This document shows positions 16,503-25,527 of a stretch of 64,000 bases of DNA, piece by piece; positions within the stretch are counted from its first letter, which is position 1, and every line of letters starts with the position of its first letter. Both the position numbers and the translations under genes were made by a program. Location: NCBI RefSeq assembly GCF_000741775.1, contig NZ_JGZR01000001.1, positions 124,001-188,000 of the forward strand, written 5' to 3'. This stretch comes from Bifidobacterium subtile. Lineage in GTDB: Bacteria > Actinomycetota > Actinomycetes > Actinomycetales > Bifidobacteriaceae. Below the pieces are notes generated by a model. It had not been told where the DNA came from, searched no databases, and saw only the letters and a program-made list of their open reading frames with translations.

Positions 16503-18779
16503 CTACACGATCTGACGCATCAGGCAGATGCTTCGTCCGGGGATGTCCCATCCTTCCGGCTGCTCGGGAACGGCGTCCGCATCGTCGCCCGCCGAGGTCC
16601 ACAGGCACCGCCATTCGCTGTCCTGCGGCAGCCGGAAGCTCTGTGCGCCCGCGTCGCCGTTGATGACGATGAGGATGTTCACTTCGTCGTTCGAGGTCAG
16701 GCGCATCGTGAAGGCGCGTATTTCGGTGTCGAACCAGTCGCGCTCCATCGGCGTGGTGCCGTCGGGCAGGAACCACTGCACGCGGCTGGACTGCTTGAAC
16801 AGACCCAGCTGGGTGAGCCGCGTGAAGAAGTCCTCGTGATGGTAGAGGTCAAGGGATTTGCGAATCGAAACGAGCCGTGCGACGGATCGCATCCGGCTCA
16901 ATTGCGGACTCGGCTCGTCTTTGTCCAGCCAGTCCCATTGCAGCCATGAGATGTCGTTGTCCTGGCAGTAGGCGTTATTGTTGCCCCGCTGCGAGTTGCC
17001 GAATTCGTCGCCCGCCGCCAGCATCGGCGTGCCGAGCGAAAGCAGCAGCGTGCCGAGCATGTTGAGCGCGGCACGTTCGCGCCGCTCGCATATCTCCGGA
17101 TCGTCGCTGGGGCCTTCCACGCCGAAATTGGCGGAATTGTTGATATCCGATCCGTCGGTGTTGTTCTCGCCGTTGGCCTGGTTGTGCTTGCGCGAGTACA
17201 TGGTCAGATCGCTCAGCGTGAAGCCGTCATGGCTTACGACGTAGTTGATCGAGGAAGTGGCGCCGCGGCCCGGTTCGGTGGCGAACAGGTCGGCCGAACC
17301 GCACAGCCGGGTGGCCATGTCCTGCATGCCCACGGCGTTTGCGGTGGGGGATTTCTCGGCGTCGGAGAGCCAGAACTTGCGCGTGGTGTCTCGGAAGCGG
17401 TCGTTCCATTCGGCGAAGGGCGAGCCGAACTGACCGGTCCGCCATCCGGCATTGCCTAGGTCCCACGGCTCCATGATGAGCTTGAGATTGCCGAGCAGCA
17501 GATCGCTGCGCAGCGCGTACAGGAAGGGATGGTGGTGGGTGAATTCGCCGTCGAGCCGGGCCAGCGAAGCCGCCAGATCGAAGCGGAAGCCGTCGATGCC
17601 GATGCGCTTGGCCCAGTAGCGCAGCGAATCAATCGCATAGGTGACGACATGCGTGTTCGTGAAGTCCATGGTGTTGCCGCATCCGGTGGTGTCTTCGAGA
17701 ATGCCGGGATTGTCCTTCATGCGGCGGTAGTACGACAGCTCGTCCAAGCCGCGCCAGCATACGGTCGGCCCCTCCGGACCGCCTTCGCAGGTATGGTTGT
17801 AGACCACGTCCATGATGACTTCCAGACCCGCCTCGTGCAGGGCGTGCACCATGTCGATGACCTCCTGGCGCACCGCCTTGGCCCCTTGGCTGCGCGAGGC
17901 CTCGGTCGCATAGGAGGGCTCCGGCGAGAAATAGCCCAGCGTGGAGTAGCCCCAGTAGTTGGTCAGCCCGTTCTCGCGCACATGCAGCTCGTCCTGCTTG
18001 GCCTGAATGGGCAATAGCTCGATCGACGTGACGCCCAGCCGCTGCAGATACGACAGCGTCTGCGGATGCGCGAGCCCGGCGTAGGTTCCGCGCAATTCTT
18101 CGGGCAGCCACGGCGCGTTCGCCGTGAAGCCTTTGACATGCAGCTCGTAGATCACCGTCTTGCTCCACGGCACATGGGGGTGCGTAGGGTCGCCGACGTG
18201 CTTAAAGGTGTCCCGATCATCGATGGCGACCGAAACCGGCACCGAGCCCAGCGAGTCGATGGTGCTCATCCCGTCGAAGGCGGAGCCTTTGACCACGTTG
18301 TCCACGACATCGCAGGTATAGGAGAACGCCGCCGGGGTGAGTTCCATATGCCCGTCGATGCCTTTGGCATACGGGTCGAGCAGCAGCTTGTACGGGTTGA
18401 AGCGCACGCCGTGCTTCGGATCCCAGGCCCCGTCCACCCGGTATCCGTAGCGCATGCCGTCCCAAGCCTTCGGCAGATGCACGTACCACAGGCCGTAGTT
18501 GGGTCCGCTCATGCGGAACAGCGTCTCGCGCATGCCGAGCGACTGCACGATGCGCGTGCTTCTGTCATGGGTGTGGATGTGCTTGAGCATGCAGGTAGCC
18601 TTGCCGTCGAGCACTTGGATGGAGTCTGAGTAGAACGCGGAAGGCCGGGTGACCGGCTCGTAGACGCACAGCCATACCTGATCGGCCGTTTCCGAGCGGA
18701 CGATGGCGTCGGCGCCGCCGTCTTCGGTGAAATACAGTCCGGGTCGTGTCGCGTAGCGGTGAAGTGGAGGATTGCGCAT
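16503..18779 (-). CDS. glgX: Glycogen debranching enzyme GlgX (isoamylase family)
   Basis: A 758-aa GH13 debranching enzyme that hydrolyses alpha-1,6 branches of glycogen or amylopectin. The N-terminal carbohydrate-binding (CBM48-like) domain covers residues to about 150. The catalytic barrel follows with IMDVVYNHTCEG, GFRFDLAA (nucleophile D), IMEPWDLG (acid/base E) and VSHDGFTLSD. The start at 18779 is chosen because TACAAT lies 6 nt upstream, and the longer in-frame ATG at 18809 would lie upstream of that promoter. It is monocistronic and faces away from the dehydrogenase. Confidence 0.94.
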   Translation of the reverse strand: MRNPPLHRYATRPGLYFTEDGGADAIVRSETADQVWLCVYEPVTRPSAFYSDSIQVLDGKATCMLKHIHTHDRSTRIVQSLGMRETLFRMSGPNYGLWYVHLPKAWDGMRYGYRVDGAWDPKHGVRFNPYKLLLDPYAKGIDGHMELTPAAFSYTCDVVDNVVKGSAFDGMSTIDSLGSVPVSVAIDDRDTFKHVGDPTHPHVPWSKTVIYELHVKGFTANAPWLPEELRGTYAGLAHPQTLSYLQRLGVTSIELLPIQAKQDELHVRENGLTNYWGYSTLGYFSPEPSYATEASRSQGAKAVRQEVIDMVHALHEAGLEVIMDVVYNHTCEGGPEGPTVCWRGLDELSYYRRMKDNPGILEDTTGCGNTMDFTNTHVVTYAIDSLRYWAKRIGIDGFRFDLAASLARLDGEFTHHHPFLYALRSDLLLGNLKLIMEPWDLGNAGWRTGQFGSPFAEWNDRFRDTTRKFWLSDAEKSPTANAVGMQDMATRLCGSADLFATEPGRGATSSINYVVSHDGFTLSDLTMYSRKHNQANGENNTDGSDINNSANFGVEGPSDDPEICERRERAALNMLGTLLLSLGTPMLAAGDEFGNSQRGNNNAYCQDNDISWLQWDWLDKDEPSPQLSRMRSVARLVSIRKSLDLYHHEDFFTRLTQLGLFKQSSRVQWFLPDGTTPMERDWFDTEIRAFTMRLTSNDEVNILIVINGDAGAQSFRLPQDSEWRCLWTSAGDDADAVPEQPEGWDIPGRSICLMRQIV

Positions 18780-18785
18780 GCATTC

Positions 18786-18791
18786 ATTGTA
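18786..18791 (-). promoter_or_regulatory. -10 box for a likely leaderless glgX transcript
   Basis: TACAAT read on the minus strand, followed by 6 nt and then the glgX ATG. This is the same spacing as malQ. There is no Shine-Dalgarno sequence. Confidence 0.55.
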
Positions 18792-18960
18792 TGTTGCCGC
18801 ATGGCACATTCCAAATGCCTGTCTTGGATGTGGATTTGGCGGATTTCAAGGGAATCGCAGGAACGATGTGTGTCGGATGGGCGCTGGGTCGGTGCTGGAT
18901 GGGGGCCGGTCGGCCGCTTGGTTGGCCGCTTCGGACGATTTGCCGCGCGACGCGATGAAA

Positions 18961-19005
18961 CTTTTGTAAATGTGATTTGTAAAAGTATGGTTTTCGGCTT
19001 ACACT
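18961..19005 (+). promoter_or_regulatory. Promoter with overlapping operator for the dehydrogenase
   Basis: -35 TTGTAA (18977-18982), 17-bp spacer, -10 TACACT (19000-19005). An imperfect 25-bp palindrome with outer arms CTTTT/AAAAG and inner AAAT/ATTT spans 18961-18985 and covers the -35. It is a candidate site for the ROK regulator encoded at 20373. Confidence 0.55.
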
Positions 19006-19103
19006 CAGTGTCGGAACATGCGGGGCGAGCGCTCCGGATGGCATCCGTAGAAAGACAAGGTAGTCGGCTGCGGGGCGATGCGGCCTCGCGGAAAGGAACG
19101 GTC

Positions 19104-20109
19104 ATGAAAGCACTGGTGCTGACCGGAATCAAGCAATTCGAGATCATGAATCGTGACACCCCCTTCATCGGGGAGAACGAGGTGCTGGTGAACACCGCCT
19201 ATGCGGGCGTGTGCGGCACCGATCACGATCTGTACGCAGGGCGGCCAGGGTCCGCGCCCGCGGTGCCGCCGATCGTGCTGGGCCACGAGAACTCCGGCGT
19301 CGTCGCTGCGGTCGGCTCGCAGGGTCACGAACGTCAAGCCGGGAGACCGGGTGGCGGTCGACCCGAATATCTACTGCGGGCAGTGTGAATTCTGCCTGAC
19401 AAGCAGGCCCGAGCTGTGCGACCACCTCAGTGCGGTCGGCGTCACCAGGGACGGCGGGCTGGCGGAGCAGTTCGTGGCCCCGGCCTCGGTGCTGTATGCG
19501 TTGCCCGACAACGTCCCGCTCAAGGACGCTGCGACCATCGAGCCGATTTCATGCGCGGTTCACGGCGTCGATCTGCTTGAACTGCATCCATACCAGAAGG
19601 CGCTGGTCATCGGCGATGGCTTCATGGGCCAGCTGTTCGCGCAGACGCTGCAGGCGTATGGCGTGCATCGCGTCGACCTCGCCGGCATCTTCGATGACAA
19701 GCTCGAGCGCAACAAGGCGCTGTTCGGCGTGGCCGGCACCTACAACACCAGGCGCGAGCGGATTCCCGAGGAATCCTACGACGTCGTCATCGAGGCGGTG
19801 GGACTGCCCAAGACGCAGAGCGACGCGGTGAAAGCCACTAAGAAGGGCGCGCAGGTGCTCATGTTCGGGGTGGGGCCGCAGGAGGCCCATTTCGAGATGA
19901 ACACCTATGACATCTACAAGAAGCAGCTGGCGATCAAAGGCTCCTTCATCAATCCGCACACCTTCCGCGACGCCATCAGTCTGCTCGCCAGCGGCAAGAT
20001 CAACGTCGCCCCGCTCATCAGCCACGAATTCGAGCTCGATCAGGTGCAGGACTTCCTGGATGGCAAGGTCGAAGGCGTCTCCAAGGCAGTGGTGAAGGTC
20101 GCCGCGTAG
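19104..20109 (+). pseudogene. Zinc-dependent medium-chain (sorbitol-type) dehydrogenase, frameshifted
   Basis: A roughly 334-codon polyol/alcohol dehydrogenase broken by one frameshift. Frame 1 runs from ATG 19104 (GAAAGGAAC upstream) with catalytic zinc ligands C37 and GHEN (H61, E62) and reads out to a stop at 19388. The rest (structural zinc cysteines in YCGQCEFC, Rossmann motif IGDGFMG, C-terminal dimer region) is in another frame to 20109. Removing one G from the GGG at 19322-19324 restores AVGS-Q-VTNVKPGDRVAVD. It is either a recent loss of function or a sequencing error. The downstream codons look undegraded, so any loss is young. It converges on the ROK regulator and may be its target. 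Confidence 0.85.
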
Positions 20110-20185
20110 GCGTCATGAGCGAGGCGTACTGCGTTTCGGCTGGGCTGGAGGTGCGGATAATGGGTCGCTTCCTCGACCAAAGTCC

Positions 20186-20236
20186 GCCCGGCGCATTCGG
20201 GCGTTTCATCGTTTCAGACGCCCGAATGCGCCGGGC
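20186..20236. terminator. Terminator hairpin after the dehydrogenase
   Basis: GCCCGGCGCATTCGGGCGT (20186-20204) with perfect complement at 20218-20236, loop 13 nt. Confidence 0.65.
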
Positions 20237-20259
20237 AGGTGGGACCAGTCATGTGATGC

Positions 20260-20306
20260 TGTCCGGATTGCCGCGTTTCGGTCAGCCAGATGCGGCAATC
20301 CGGACA
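20260..20306. terminator. Second hairpin between converging genes
   Basis: TGTCCGGATTGCCGC (20260-20274) pairs perfectly with 20292-20306, loop 17 nt. It probably serves the ROK gene from the other side. Confidence 0.5.
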
Positions 20307-20372
20307 GCGGGCTATCCGATCGGCTAAGCAGCTAGGCGGCTAACCATGAGGCGCTGCCGCCGATCGCCTGAT

Positions 20373-21569
20373 TCATGCCCGTGCGCTCGCCTGCCCGCAC
20401 AGCCGCGCGACGAAGGGCTCCACGTAGCGCAGCGCTGCTCCTATGACGTCCTGATCCGGTGCGCAGATGCTGAAACGCAGCGCATATTCATCGGCCCCGA
20501 AGGCGCTTAGGCCATCAATGCGGCTTTTGAGCTCGCGCAGATCCTCGTCGTTGAGATGCTGCGCAAGCTCGCCGCCGAGAATCACATCGGCGCACAGCAC
20601 GGTTCGTGCATTCGCGATGGCTTGAGCCAGATAGCCGATCCATGCGTCGAAACGACTCCGGGCCAATGCGTTGCCCGGCGCATTCCCGTCGCGCAGCGCT
20701 GCGAAGAACTCGGGCAGATCAGCGAAATCGCCTTCGGTCAGCCGTTCGCAGGAGCAATAGGGATCCATGCAGCCGCGTTGCCCGCAATAGCACGGCCGGC
20801 CTCCCGGCACGAGCGTCATATGCTCGATGGTGCCATTGCGCCGTGTGCGACCTTGGCGCAAAGTCCCGTCGATGACCACGGCCCCGCCGGGCCGGGCGCC
20901 CAAATACACGCATAGCGCATCGCGCACGCCGTCGTTCGACCACAGCTCCGCCATCGCCGACGCGTCCGAATCGTGAATGAGCAGGCAGGGCAGCTCGATC
21001 GATTGCGCGATGGTGTCCAAGCTCAGTCCGGTGTTGCCCAGAATATTGCCGAAAGTGATGCTTCGGGCGTCGGCCGAGACCAGGCCCTGCATGCTGAAAG
21101 CCACGCCGAGCGCAGGGGAGCCCGAGCCTGCCAGCTGTTCGGCGAAATTCTGCACGGCAGCGCCGATGCGCTGGAAGAAGGCATCGGCGTTCGCATAGTC
21201 GAGGTCGAGCGTGCGCTTGGCGAGGACCGAGCCATGCAGGTCGATGGCGCATATGACGCTGTGGTGCCGGTGCAGCCTTACGCCCAGGGCCGTATGCGCG
21301 GAAGGCGCGAAGGCATAGGCCTGCGCCTTGCGTCCGCCGGTCGAGGCCAGGCGCTCGCCGCGCGATACCAGTCCTTCGCGCTGCAGCGCGAGCAGGTTGG
21401 CGCGAACCGTAGGCCGGCTCAAGGCAAGAGCGTGCTCCAGCGCGAGCATGGTGGCGTAGTCGTGCCGGTAGAGGTAATCGGCGATGAGGCTGCGGTTGTG
21501 CCTTTTGATTGCCGCGGACGATGACTGCCTCGTCAGCGCCGTGCGCGTAGTGCCCTGCTGTGACCCCAT
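20373..21569 (-). CDS. ROK-family transcriptional regulator (NagC/XylR type)
   Basis: 398 aa. An N-terminal winged helix (about 18-80, with ALALSRPTVRANLLALQREGLV) is followed by a ROK sugar-sensing domain. The ROK zinc motif CYCGQRGCMDPYCSC and a nearby glycine-rich LGARPGGAVVIDG are present. Such regulators bind DNA until a sugar or sugar phosphate is sensed. GAAGGA lies 3-4 nt before the ATG. It converges on the dehydrogenase at 19104, whose promoter carries a palindrome. Control of that gene is inferred from proximity only. The effector is unknown. Confidence 0.88.
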   Translation of the reverse strand: MGSQQGTTRTALTRQSSSAAIKRHNRSLIADYLYRHDYATMLALEHALALSRPTVRANLLALQREGLVSRGERLASTGGRKAQAYAFAPSAHTALGVRLHRHHSVICAIDLHGSVLAKRTLDLDYANADAFFQRIGAAVQNFAEQLAGSGSPALGVAFSMQGLVSADARSITFGNILGNTGLSLDTIAQSIELPCLLIHDSDASAMAELWSNDGVRDALCVYLGARPGGAVVIDGTLRQGRTRRNGTIEHMTLVPGGRPCYCGQRGCMDPYCSCERLTEGDFADLPEFFAALRDGNAPGNALARSRFDAWIGYLAQAIANARTVLCADVILGGELAQHLNDEDLRELKSRIDGLSAFGADEYALRFSICAPDQDVIGAALRYVEPFVARLCGQASARA

Positions 21570-21824
21570 AATTCCTTCATTCTATCGGCTTCGGCCGCGG
21601 CTGGCTGTAATCGGTTGCGCCGGCTGCGGGAGCGGATGATCGATATGGTTGCCATAATGTGAACTGTTAGCGTGAACATTGGCAGCATTGCAATGGGCGA
21701 ACCTCCGAATGCAACGAAATCGCTCAGATTTGATAGTAAGCGAACATTTTTTACAACAAAAAATATACAATAATGGACAAATGTCAATCGGCTTCACTCA
21801 TGACACGCTCAAAAAATGGCAGCC
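21570..21824. other. AT-rich intergenic region upstream of the ROK gene and adhE
   Basis: No gene. The stretch 21720-21790 is markedly AT-rich for this genome and probably holds the minus-strand ROK promoter (TATATT- and TACTAT-like boxes). Direct GTGAAC repeats occur near 21658 and 21671. Confidence 0.4.
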
Positions 21825-21869
21825 TCGACAACGTACATGCGGTTCGCTAGTTTGTGACCTAAGTCACAG
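21825..21869 (+). promoter_or_regulatory. adhE promoter with Rex-like (or CRP-like) operator
   Basis: Candidate -35 TCGACA (21825-21830), 17-bp spacer, -10 TAGTTT (21848-21853). TTGTGACCTAAGTCACAG (21852-21869) overlaps the -10. Its core TGTGACCTAAGTCACA is a perfect palindrome apart from the central bases. It fits the Rex consensus TTGTGA-N6-TCACAA at 11 of 12 fixed positions and the CRP/GlxR half-sites TGTGA/TCACA. adhE is a classical target of the NADH sensor Rex. Confidence 0.65.
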
Positions 21870-21940
21870 ATGCATGCTCTGCGACCGGACCCCAGACCGC
21901 GTGCAAAGCGGTCTCACGACCGCATCAGAGGAGGACCCAA

Positions 21941-24679
21941 GTGGCCGACGCGAAGAAGAACAGTACGGCAGGCAAACCCAGCGCCGAGGACAAGCAAGCC
22001 GCAGCGCAATCCGAGGTCGATGCCTTGGTGAAACGAGGGCTGAAGGCGCTCGAGGAATTCGAGGAGCTGGACCAGGAGCAGGTGGACAGGATCGTGGGCA
22101 AGGCCTCGATCGCCGCGCTCAAAAACCATCTCGTGCTGGCGAAGATGGCCGTCGACGAAACCGGGCGCGGCCTGGTGGAAGACAAGGCCACCAAGAACAT
22201 CTTCGCCTGCGAGCATGTGACCCACTATCTGTCAGGCCAGAAGACGGTGGGCATCATCAACGAGGATGATGTGCTGGGAATAGACGAAGTAGCCGAGCCG
22301 GTAGGCGTGGTCGCCGGCGTCACCCCGGTGACGAACCCGACATCGACCGCGATCTTCAAGTCGCTGATCGCCTTGAAGACCCGCTGTCCGATCGTCTTCG
22401 GATTCCATCCCTTCGCTCAGAAATGCTCGGTCGAGGCCGCGCGCATCGTGCGCGACGCCGCAGTGGCGGCCGGCGCTCCGAAGGACTGCATCCAGTGGAT
22501 CGAGCATCCCTCGATCGCCGCGACCGGCGCGCTGATGCAGCATCCCGGCATCGCCACCATTCTGGCCACCGGCGGCCCGGGCATGGTCAAGGCCGCGTAC
22601 ACCTCCGGCAAGCCGGCCCTCGGCGTCGGCCCGGGCAACGCTCCGGCCTACGTGGACAACGATGTCGATGTGGTGCGTGCGGCCAACGATCTGGTGCTGT
22701 CCAAGCACTTCGACTACGGCATGATCTGCGCCACGGAGCAGGCCATCATCGCGCATGCGGACATCTACGATCCGCTGGTCGCCGAGCTCAAGCGCCGCAA
22801 GGCGTATTTCGTCAACGAGGAGGAGAAGGCCAAGCTTGAGCAGTACATGTTCGGCTGCACCTCCTATTCCGGCGGCACGCCTTCGCTCAACTCGGTCGTG
22901 CCGGGCAAATCGCCCCAGTTCATCGCGCAGGCCGCTGGCTTCGAGGTGCCGCAGGACGCGACGATTCTGGTCGCCGAATGCCGCGAGGTCGGCGAGATGG
23001 AACCGCTGACGATGGAGAAGCTCTGCCCGGTCCATGCGCTGCTCAAGGCGAAGGACAAGGACCAGGCCTTCACGATGTGCGAGCAGATGCTGGTGCACGG
23101 CGCAGGGCACAGCGCGGCGATTCACACGAATAATCAGGATCTCGTGCGCGAGTACGGGCTGCGCATGCACGCCTGCCGCATCATCTGGAACCAGCCTTCG
23201 TCGCTGGGCGGCATCGGCGACATCTACAATTCGATCGCGCCCTCGCTCACCTTGGGCTGCGGCTCCTACGGCGGCAACTCCGTGTCGGGCAACGTCCAGG
23301 CCGTCAACCTCATCAACGTCAAGCGCATCGCGCGGAGGAACAACAACATGCAATGGTTCAAGGTTCCGGCCAAAACGTATTTCGAGCCCAATGCGATTCG
23401 CTACCTGCGCGACATGTACAACATCCGCAGGGCCGTCATCATCTGCGACAAGGTGATGGAGCAGCTGGGCGTCGTCGACAAGGTCATCGACCAGTTGCGC
23501 GCCCGTCCTGAGCTCGTCACCTTCCGCATCATCGACTATGTCGAGCCGGAGCCGTCGGTGGAGACCGTGGAGCGCGGCGCGGCCATGATGCGCGAGGAAT
23601 TCGAGCCCGACACGATCATCGCCGTGGGCGGCGGCTCGCCGATGGACGCCGCGAAGATCATGTGGCTGCTTTACGAGCACCCGGAGATCTCCTTCGACGA
23701 CGTGCGTGAGAAGTTCTTCGACATCCGCAAGCGCGCGTTCAGGATTCCGCCGCTGGGCAAGAAGGCGCGGCTCGTGTGCATTCCCACATCGTCCGGCACC
23801 GGTTCGGAAGTGACGCCGTTCGCTGTGATCACCGACCACAAGACCGGATACAAGTACCCGATCACCGATTATGCGCTGACGCCGACCGTCGCCATCGTCG
23901 ATCCGGTGCTGGCCCGTACCCAGCCGCATACGCTGGCGCAGGACGCGGGCTTCGATTCGCTCACGCACGCGATGGAGTCCTTCGTGTCCGTATACGCGAA
24001 CGATTTCACGGACGCGATGGCGCTGCACGCAGCGAAGCTGATCTGGGACAATCTCGCCGATTCGGTGAATGCGGCTCCGGGCCTGCGCAGGACCGAGGCG
24101 CAGGAGAAGATGCACAATGCGGCTACGATGGCCGGCATGGCCTTCGGGTCTGCGTTCCTGGGTATGTGCCACGGCATGGCGCATACGATCGGAGCCTTGT
24201 GCGGCATCGCCCACGGGCACACCAACGGGGTGCTGCTGCCGTATGTCATCCGCTACAACGGAAGCATTCCGCAGGAGGCGACGAGCTGGCCGAAGTACAA
24301 CAAGTACGTGGCGCCGCAGCGTTATCGCGAGTTCGCGAAGGTTCTTGGAGTCGACCCGGGAGCCACGGACGCCGAAGGCGTCGAGAATCTCGCCCGCGCA
24401 GTCGAGGACTACCGCGACAACAAGCTCGACATGGACAAGAGCTTCCAAGCGTGCGGCGTCGATGAGGATTACTTCTGGAGCATTCTCGACCAGATCGGCA
24501 TGCGCGCCTACGAAGACCAGTGCACGCCCGCGAACCCGCGCGTCCCGATGATCGAGGATATGAAGGACATCGCCATCGCCGCGTACTACGGGGTCTCCCA
24601 GGCCGAAGGCCACCGTCTGCGCGCCGAGCGAGAAAGCAAGTCCGCCACGATCGAGGCGTCGCAAGTAGCCAAGGACTGA
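21941..24679 (+). CDS. adhE: Bifunctional acetaldehyde-CoA / alcohol dehydrogenase AdhE
   Basis: A 912-aa fusion. The N-terminal CoA-acylating aldehyde dehydrogenase reduces acetyl-CoA to acetaldehyde (catalytic C263 in YGMICATEQ). The C-terminal iron alcohol dehydrogenase makes ethanol (NAD-binding GGGSPMDAAK about 563-572; iron ligands in HAMESFVS and MCHGMAHTIGALCGIAHGH). AdhE regenerates NAD+ and forms spirosomes. The start GTG 21941 follows AGAGGAGGA. It is monocistronic, between a Rex-like operator and a very strong terminator. In bifidobacteria it disposes of electrons from the phosphoketolase pathway, which fits an NADH-responsive site. Confidence 0.97.
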   Translation: MADAKKNSTAGKPSAEDKQAAAQSEVDALVKRGLKALEEFEELDQEQVDRIVGKASIAALKNHLVLAKMAVDETGRGLVEDKATKNIFACEHVTHYLSGQKTVGIINEDDVLGIDEVAEPVGVVAGVTPVTNPTSTAIFKSLIALKTRCPIVFGFHPFAQKCSVEAARIVRDAAVAAGAPKDCIQWIEHPSIAATGALMQHPGIATILATGGPGMVKAAYTSGKPALGVGPGNAPAYVDNDVDVVRAANDLVLSKHFDYGMICATEQAIIAHADIYDPLVAELKRRKAYFVNEEEKAKLEQYMFGCTSYSGGTPSLNSVVPGKSPQFIAQAAGFEVPQDATILVAECREVGEMEPLTMEKLCPVHALLKAKDKDQAFTMCEQMLVHGAGHSAAIHTNNQDLVREYGLRMHACRIIWNQPSSLGGIGDIYNSIAPSLTLGCGSYGGNSVSGNVQAVNLINVKRIARRNNNMQWFKVPAKTYFEPNAIRYLRDMYNIRRAVIICDKVMEQLGVVDKVIDQLRARPELVTFRIIDYVEPEPSVETVERGAAMMREEFEPDTIIAVGGGSPMDAAKIMWLLYEHPEISFDDVREKFFDIRKRAFRIPPLGKKARLVCIPTSSGTGSEVTPFAVITDHKTGYKYPITDYALTPTVAIVDPVLARTQPHTLAQDAGFDSLTHAMESFVSVYANDFTDAMALHAAKLIWDNLADSVNAAPGLRRTEAQEKMHNAATMAGMAFGSAFLGMCHGMAHTIGALCGIAHGHTNGVLLPYVIRYNGSIPQEATSWPKYNKYVAPQRYREFAKVLGVDPGATDAEGVENLARAVEDYRDNKLDMDKSFQACGVDEDYFWSILDQIGMRAYEDQCTPANPRVPMIEDMKDIAIAAYYGVSQAEGHRLRAERESKSATIEASQVAKD

Positions 24680-24724
24680 GTCAAGTCCTCGCTGCCTCAT
24701 CGCGGCAAACCCCAATCCGCCTTC

Positions 24725-24786
24725 AGTCCCCCTGCCGTTGCCGGCGCAGTGTCACCATTGCGCCGGCAACGGCAGGGGGACTCTTA
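24725..24786 (+). terminator. Terminator of adhE
   Basis: A perfect 24-bp stem (24725-24748/24759-24782) with a 10-nt loop, then CTTAT. Confidence 0.85.
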
Positions 24787-24835
24787 TATGCTCTGTTCTG
24801 CTCCGCCCGTACCAGATGTCGGGTTCGGCCGATCA

Positions 24836-24956
24836 GCGTTCGTTTTGTAGCGCTCATGGCGGCCTGTCGCTACACAACGGTCTCTAAGACTCGGTTATCG
24901 TCCGTTTTGTAGCGTCAGCCGCTCGTTAGCGCTACAATCCGGACGCTAAACTTCGT
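24836..24956. repeat. Palindromic array, two 62-bp units
   Basis: Two units, each with CGTTTTGTAGCG and its complement CGCTAC. The cores start at 24841 and 24903 (62-bp period). The array is bounded by AGCGT at the left and GGACGCT at the right. Same family and period as the three-unit array at 10443-10609. Confidence 0.75.
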
Positions 24957-24994
24957 CATGGGTTCGTTTCCTCCAGTCGTCGTAAAGCATTCGA

Positions 24995-25292
24995 GCGCCA
25001 CCGTTATGCGGGCAGTCCGGTGGACTGCCTGTAGGTGGCGCTGAGGCTCCACGAAGGGGACGAAGTGAAGAAAAACAATTCCCGCGACATGCGCCACCGT
25101 TAAACAGGCAACCCGGTGGGTTGCGTGTAGGTGGCGCTGAGACCCCGCTAAGGGGGCGAAGTAAAAAAGACGATTTGCGCGTGACACGCGCCACCGTGAA
25201 GCGGGCAACCCTGTGGGTTGCTCGTAGGTGGCGCCGAGTTTCCGCTAAGGAAACGAGGTAGAGGGAAACGATTCCCGCGACACGCGGGAATC
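24995..25292. repeat. Three tandem copies of a co-varying structured element
   Basis: Copies start at 24995, 25091 and 25188 (period 96-97 bp). Each has outer stem GCGCCACC/GGTGGCGC enclosing hairpin 1 with a 3-nt loop (GGCAGTCC/GGACTGCC, GCAACCC/GGGTTGC, GCAACCC/GGGTTGC). Hairpin 2 follows with loop ACGAA, GCTAA or GCTAA (CTCC/GGGG, CCCC/GGGG, GTTTCC/GGAAAC). Stem bases change together while loops stay similar, so structure is being kept. A closing hairpin GATTCCCGCG/CGCGGGAATC ends the array (25270-25292). It lies about 240 bp upstream of rpsJ. A fourth copy is at 3566. A long minus-strand reading frame across the array is not a credible gene. Confidence 0.85.
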
Positions 25293-25527
25293 CCTTGTAA
25301 TACCCCCTCGATGCTTTAATAGAGAAGTTGCCTGTTTTGGGCTCGCATATTGGAATCAAAAAAGCGAGTGCGGCGGCGGGTTCGTGGTGTGATGCACATC
25401 GTGAACGTCGCGTGCTGCACACTGATGCGTTGGACCGCGGGGTCATACCCGGGGGTCCTGTGCGCCGGTGTCCTTGAAGAGCAGGCTGGTAAACAGTAAA
25501 ACGAATCGCTAGAAAGGGCGGACGGCA
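25293..25527 (+). other. Leader region of the S10 operon
   Basis: No gene. It should hold the superoperon promoter and leader, but no promoter stands out clearly. GAAAGGGCGG at about 25513 is the rpsJ ribosome-binding site. Confidence 0.4.

Noticed and set aside
21853-21868. Calling the adhE palindrome a definite CRP site
   Set aside because: It fits CRP/GlxR half-sites, but the flanking bases and the target gene fit Rex better. Sequence alone cannot decide.
22232-24715. 827-codon minus-strand open frame opposite adhE
   Set aside because: Composition (Arg, His, Val-rich) is typical of an antisense shadow of a high-GC gene. adhE has the ribosome-binding site, motifs and terminator.
24995-25292. 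CRISPR array
   Set aside because: Units are about 97 bp with internal hairpins and no unique spacers of uniform length, and no cas genes are nearby.
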